Below are positions 7,603 to 10,329 of a DNA stretch of 10,329 nucleotides, piece by piece; positions within the stretch are counted from its first letter, which is position 1, and every line of letters begins with the position of its first letter. The stretch comes from Campylobacteraceae bacterium (GTDB lineage: Bacteria > Campylobacterota > Campylobacteria > Campylobacterales > Sulfurovaceae), in NCBI GenBank assembly GCA_026986355.1, contig JALSOO010000135.1, positions 1 to 10,329 of the forward strand, in the 5' to 3' direction. The translations under genes and the position numbers were made by a program. The notes beneath the pieces were generated by a model that worked only from the letters and a program-made list of their open reading frames with translations, was not told where the DNA came from and made no database searches.

Positions 7603-7608
7603 TATAAT
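7603..7608 (+). promoter_or_regulatory. Candidate -10 box for the small Cys protein gene
   Basis: TTTTTATATAATT contains a perfect TATAAT after a T-tract, about 50 bases before the start of the small gene and 32 bases after smpB. In such AT-rich DNA a chance match is possible. TATAAC at 7632-7637 is a weaker alternative. Confidence 0.4.
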
Positions 7609-7659
7609 TAAAAGTATAAAAATGTTAGAATTATAACTAATTTCTAAAAAAGGATGTAT

Positions 7660-7893
7660 ATGAAATTATTATTAAGTTTTATGGTTTTAGGAGCAACTCT
7701 ATTGGTTGCAGGAGGAGATATTAGACCAATTAAGGTTAGAACATATAAACCTGTTGTTCAAAAACAGAGAGGTTGTTATAAACCAAATATTAGAAAATGT
7801 CCAAATTGTGTAGATGTAGCAGAGATTTGTCCAGATGACCCAAATCTTCCAATCATAGAGTCTATTCCTTGTGAAGCAGATATAAATCACTAA
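7660..7893 (+). CDS. Small exported cysteine-containing protein, unknown function
   Basis: A 77-residue product. An ATG six bases upstream (7654) is in frame, but its A is part of the Shine-Dalgarno AAAGGA (7649-7654), so the ATG at 7660, five bases after that site, is preferred. Residues 1 to about 19 (MKLLLSFMVLGATLLVAGG) form a Sec signal peptide with likely cleavage near VAG/G. The mature part of about 57 residues has five cysteines: GCYKP, KCPNC (a CxxC pair), EIC and IPC. It has several prolines and no membrane segment. It is probably periplasmic or secreted and either disulfide-bonded or metal-binding; the odd number of Cys could leave one free. I do not recognise the family. It sits alone between smpB and the convergent rhomboid gene, with its own promoter candidate and a strong downstream hairpin. 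Confidence 0.7.
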   Translation: MKLLLSFMVLGATLLVAGGDIRPIKVRTYKPVVQKQRGCYKPNIRKCPNCVDVAEICPDDPNLPIIESIPCEADINH

Positions 7894-7908
7894 GATTTAC
7901 CAAAAATC

Positions 7909-7938
7909 ATATAGACAAAGAGTTAACTTTGTCTATAT
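7909..7938. terminator. Bidirectional hairpin terminator between the Cys protein and rhomboid genes
   Basis: A perfect 12-bp inverted repeat, ATATAGACAAAG (7909-7920) and CTTTGTCTATAT (7927-7938), with a six-base loop AGTTAA. On the minus strand it is followed by ATTTTTGG, a T-tract suited to ending dnaB-comEC-rhomboid transcription; the plus-strand side is only AT-rich. The stem covers the TAG stop of the rhomboid gene. Its position 15 bases after the stop of the small plus-strand gene suggests it serves both. Confidence 0.65.
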
Positions 7939-8607
7939 ATATAGAGATGGTAAATAGCCATAAACTCCCCATAAAATTATCATTGAAATAACAATATAAC
8001 CCCATATATAATTTGGATTTTTAGCTATAATAAATCCACCAATAACTCCAGAAATCAAACCACCAACATGTGCTGATATAGCAATATTTGGGAAAATAAT
8101 CCCTATAAAGAAGTTAATCAGAAGAACGATTCCAAAGTTTTGCATAAAAGCTATAAACTCTCTTCCCATTCGTTGACGATGTACAAAAGCAAACCCTGCC
8201 AATGCACCAAATACTCCAAACAATGCACCACTAGCACCTACAGCCCAATCCATAGGATTTAGATAGATATAGGCAAAACTACCAAATAGTCCTGATATAA
8301 AATATATAGCAAGATAGGCAGATGTAGAGAATAGATGCTCTACCATTCTTCCTACAATATAGATAGATAACATATTCATAGAGATATGAATAATATCATT
8401 ATGCAAAAACATTGAACTAAAGAGTCTATAAAGCTCTCCATGCAAGACCAAATAATAACCATTTAATCCACCTATTTGAAAGATACTCTCTGTTATATCA
8501 TTAGAGATAGTAGTAGACAAAAACATCAATATATTTAATATAATAAGTGTATAGGTAATTGGAAACTCTTTGAATTTTTCGATAAGAAATCCTTTTTTAA
8601 AAATCAT
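7933..8607 (-). CDS. Rhomboid family intramembrane serine protease
   Basis: The 224-residue protein has the six-membrane-segment rhomboid core. Seen are the L1-loop/TM2 region GELYRLFSSMFLHNDIIHISMN (57-78, with His74 and Asn78 of the HxxxN motif), the catalytic serine in GASGALFG (Ser126) and the catalytic histidine in SAHVGGLISG (His180). The Ser-His dyad is complete, so it should be an active protease cleaving membrane-spanning substrates in the plane of the inner membrane. A TTG at 8611-8613 would extend the frame by two codons, but the ATG at 8605-8607 is preferred: it overlaps the comEC TGA as ATGA, a classical coupled junction, and neither start has a good Shine-Dalgarno. Last gene of the dnaB-comEC-rhomboid run. 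Substrate unknown. Confidence 0.9.
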   Translation of the reverse strand: MIFKKGFLIEKFKEFPITYTLIILNILMFLSTTISNDITESIFQIGGLNGYYLVLHGELYRLFSSMFLHNDIIHISMNMLSIYIVGRMVEHLFSTSAYLAIYFISGLFGSFAYIYLNPMDWAVGASGALFGVFGALAGFAFVHRQRMGREFIAFMQNFGIVLLINFFIGIIFPNIAISAHVGGLISGVIGGFIIAKNPNYIWGYIVISMIILWGVYGYLPSLYI

Positions 8608-9875
8608 ATCCAAAAATATATAAAAAAGTATATAAAAAATCCAAAAGCAACAATCAAGAGAAGATAGAAAATCTTTCTAAAATAGAATGCACCTATAGAG
8701 AGTAGGAGATAAGCACCTCCCAAAAAAGGATTTACGACTATCTCTAAAGTAGTTCCCTTTAGTGTGAAAAGTTGAATCAATACTGAATCTAATATATCTC
8801 CTATACAAATTAGATGTAAAAATATACTCAATGGATAGAAGAGAGTAAATATAAGTGATAAAAAAGGAGAACCTAGCTGTAATGGAGAGACAATAGGAAA
8901 AACAATATGCACAATAGGCAACATTAAAACAAATAGACCAAAAGAGATAAGAGCTGTAATAGTAATATTATTTAGATGAGAAATATAGTGAAGTAGTAAA
9001 AAGATATAAAATACACCGATTATAGATAACCAAAATGCCAAAGAGAGCAAGAGATGTGGAAAAATAATCAATAGAATCAAAATAACTGTAACTAAAAAAG
9101 AGAGTGTTAAGAGTTCAACACCTAAAATCAATAAAATCCATGTAGACAAAATCATCATATATGAACGAATCAAAGAGGGTGGAGAACCGACAAACCAAAC
9201 AAATCCTGCTAAAATAATCAATACAATAAATCCAACATCAATTAAATCAAAACGATAAGGGAAGTATCGTTGTTGAAACACTCTATATATAGGACGAAGT
9301 AGAAAAAAAAGTAATCCCGATAGTATCCCTAAATGAAATCCACTCAAAGCAATTAGATGACTAACTCCCAATATTGAGACTTGCTTTCGTAACGCTTTAG
9401 ATAATGGCTTTGCTAAAAAAATAGCACTATAAAAATTAGCTACCATACTATTTTGGTGTTGTTTGTCTATATAATCTAAAATTCTACCTTTTAAATCACT
9501 CTCTTTTGGATATATTTCATTTACTTGTGAAGAGATAAATGATGTTCCCAAATACTCCATAAACCTCATCTTGAAATTGGGAAATAGTTTCATTCGTAAT
9601 CGTTGATATATCTCTTTTGAAGGGATTGAGCTAATGGTAAAAAATTGTATATCTAAATCTGAACTATATAGTTTGAGTACAGTGTAGTATCTATTATTTT
9701 TATATTTTTCATAGGCTTGAAGTACATTTACCTCTGTAAAGTAAAAAGGTTTATCTTTGAACTCTTTATAATCACTATAAATCAAAAAAATTCTAATAGC
9801 TAAAAGAGAAGAAAGAAACAACATAGAGAGCCAAAACTGCTTTGAATCTAAAAATAGTTTTGGCTTTTCTAACAT
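8604..9875 (-). CDS. comEC: ComEC/Rec2-type DNA uptake channel (short form)
   Basis: A 423-residue polytopic inner-membrane protein. N-terminal membrane segment at about 15-32, a periplasmic soluble part (about 35-140, the OB-fold region of ComEC), then a competence domain with GVSHLIALSGFHLGI (170-184), the hallmark of the family (consensus HLLAISGLH), and PPSLIRSYMM (232-241), followed by many hydrophobic segments to the C-terminus. ComEC carries single-stranded DNA across the inner membrane in natural transformation. There is no C-terminal metallo-beta-lactamase domain, as I recall for Helicobacter/Campylobacter ComEC homologues, so the short form is probably normal here. The start is eight bases after the dnaB stop, without a clear Shine-Dalgarno, so reinitiation after dnaB is likely. 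Its stop overlaps the rhomboid start by four bases. Confidence 0.85.
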   Translation of the reverse strand: MLEKPKLFLDSKQFWLSMLFLSSLLAIRIFLIYSDYKEFKDKPFYFTEVNVLQAYEKYKNNRYYTVLKLYSSDLDIQFFTISSIPSKEIYQRLRMKLFPNFKMRFMEYLGTSFISSQVNEIYPKESDLKGRILDYIDKQHQNSMVANFYSAIFLAKPLSKALRKQVSILGVSHLIALSGFHLGILSGLLFFLLRPIYRVFQQRYFPYRFDLIDVGFIVLIILAGFVWFVGSPPSLIRSYMMILSTWILLILGVELLTLSFLVTVILILLIIFPHLLLSLAFWLSIIGVFYIFLLLHYISHLNNITITALISFGLFVLMLPIVHIVFPIVSPLQLGSPFLSLIFTLFYPLSIFLHLICIGDILDSVLIQLFTLKGTTLEIVVNPFLGGAYLLLSIGAFYFRKIFYLLLIVAFGFFIYFFIYFWI

Positions 9876-9883
9876 AAAATATA

Positions 9884-10329
9884 TTAAAAAACTGTTGGAA
9901 TTTCAATTTTAGTATTATCTCGTATATCTATATTTTTATTCTCTTCATATACTACTTCAAAGGGAGTATCTCCTAAATTAGCATCAATGAATCGTGTAAA
10001 CTGCTTTTGAAAAATCAATTTAACTGTTCCTGTAGGTCCATTTCTATGTTTACCTATTATCAACTCTGTATCCTCTTCTAATTTCTTTTCAAATGTATTT
10101 ACATAATTTTCGTTACCATCAGCTTTAGCTTTCATCTCTTTCTCTTTTTCAGCAGCCTCACGATAGACATCATCACGATATACAAACATAACTATATCTG
10201 CATCTTGTTCGATAGAGTTATGAACAATAATATCATTAGCTACAAAATTATGAACACTATCTACAGTTAAATCATAAGTTTTTTCTTTTTTATGCTCTTC
10301 TATAGATATAATCTCGTCCCAATATATAT
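9884..10329 (-). CDS. dnaB: Replicative DNA helicase DnaB, C-terminal part, intein-interrupted (5' end outside window)
   Basis: The frame is open from the right edge to the TAA at 9884-9886. The first 37 visible codons are intein (listed separately). The C-extein then begins with SIEQDADIVMFVYRDDVY, a conserved stretch of the DnaB RecA-type ATPase domain, and continues through a Lys/Glu-rich insertion (EKEKEMKAKADG, known to me from Campylobacterota DnaB) to GKHRNGPTGTVKL (10028-10054 for GKHRNGPTG), the motif with the Lys/Arg residues that reach the neighbouring subunit's ATP, and FQKQFTRF. The extein tail is 110 residues. Walker A and B lie outside the window. DnaB is the hexameric helicase unwinding DNA at the fork, so splicing should be essential. 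The Met at 10187-10189 is internal, not a start: a 101-residue gene from there would be a misannotation. comEC follows eight bases after the stop. Confidence 0.93.
   Translation of the reverse strand, partial: IYWDEIISIEEHKKEKTYDLTVDSVHNFVANDIIVHNSIEQDADIVMFVYRDDVYREAAEKEKEMKAKADGNENYVNTFEKKLEEDTELIIGKHRNGPTGTVKLIFQKQFTRFIDANLGDTPFEVVYEENKNIDIRDNTKIEIPTVF
10217..10329 (-). other. Intein C-terminal splicing region within dnaB (partial)
   Basis: Read on the minus strand, 37 codons up to Asn at 10217-10219 give IYWDEIISIEEHKK, then EKTYDLTVDSV and HNFVANDIIVHN. This is the C-terminal intein signature: block F (YDLTVDSVHNF, with its His at 10250-10252) and block G (VHN followed by Ser), that is penultimate His (10220-10222), terminal Asn (10217-10219) that cyclises, and +1 Ser (10214-10216) as acceptor nucleophile. 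HNFVANDIIVHNS is, from memory, identical to the end of the Synechocystis DnaB intein, which also precedes SIEQDAD. All catalytic residues visible here are intact. The N-terminal splicing blocks and any homing endonuclease domain lie beyond the window. Confidence 0.93.

Noticed and set aside
7578..7611. TTAATTAT...ATAATTAA inverted repeat after smpB as a terminator
   Set aside because: All-A/T eight-bp arms with an 18-base loop would be weak, and the right arm coincides with the likely -10 box of the next gene.
7699..7890. Minus-strand 63-residue frame opposite the small Cys protein
   Set aside because: Its start has no Shine-Dalgarno and its translation is Trp/Ile/Tyr-rich noise. The plus-strand frame has a signal peptide and a good ribosome-binding site.
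8604..9875. comEC truncated by loss of the metallo-beta-lactamase domain
   Set aside because: Short ComEC proteins without that domain are, to my knowledge, usual in Campylobacterota, and the downstream gene begins with a coupled ATGA junction rather than debris.

Overview
The window is AT-rich bacterial chromosome (about one third G+C by eye) and looks like a Campylobacterota (epsilonproteobacterial) genome, probably a free-living sulfur- or hydrogen-oxidising relative of Sulfurovum, Sulfurimonas or Arcobacter. The grounds are a NadC with the PLLR / KDTHL motif variants I remember from Helicobacter, a short ComEC without a metallo-beta-lactamase domain lying directly behind dnaB, a Lys/Glu-rich insertion in the DnaB C-terminus, and TATAAT promoters preceded by TG. 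The genus is an inference.

Layout, left to right. (1) 1-1446, minus strand: a two-gene surface operon, a small beta-barrel outer-membrane protein followed by a lipoprotein with an Ig-like domain that runs off the left edge. (2) 1615-3758, plus strand: ftsW and murG, making lipid II (MurG) and polymerising it at the division septum (FtsW). (3) 3776-6954, minus strand, convergent with murG: nadC, a DHH/DHHA1 phosphoesterase and a membrane-anchored M23 peptidoglycan peptidase, closely packed. (4) 7113-7893, plus strand, divergent from nadC: smpB (trans-translation) and a small exported cysteine-containing protein of unknown function. (5) 7933-10329, minus strand: replicative helicase dnaB (5' part outside the window), comEC (DNA uptake channel) and a rhomboid protease.

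The most notable observation is at the right edge. The dnaB reading frame stays open upstream of the apparent internal Met at 10187-10189, and that upstream part is the C-terminal end of an intein (HNFVANDIIVHN followed by Ser and the DnaB sequence IEQDAD). The helicase gene is therefore interrupted by a protein-splicing element, inserted at what appears to be the same site as the Synechocystis DnaB intein. A 101-residue gene called from the internal Met would be wrong.

Smaller observations are a tandem near-perfect 14-bp repeat with 20-bp period in the smpB leader, hairpins with GTTAAC cores covering the end of the minus-strand gene at both convergent junctions, and the unassigned lipoprotein/beta-barrel pair and small Cys protein. 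No tRNA, rRNA, CRISPR array or insertion sequence was seen, and no gene-free stretch exceeds 300 bases.
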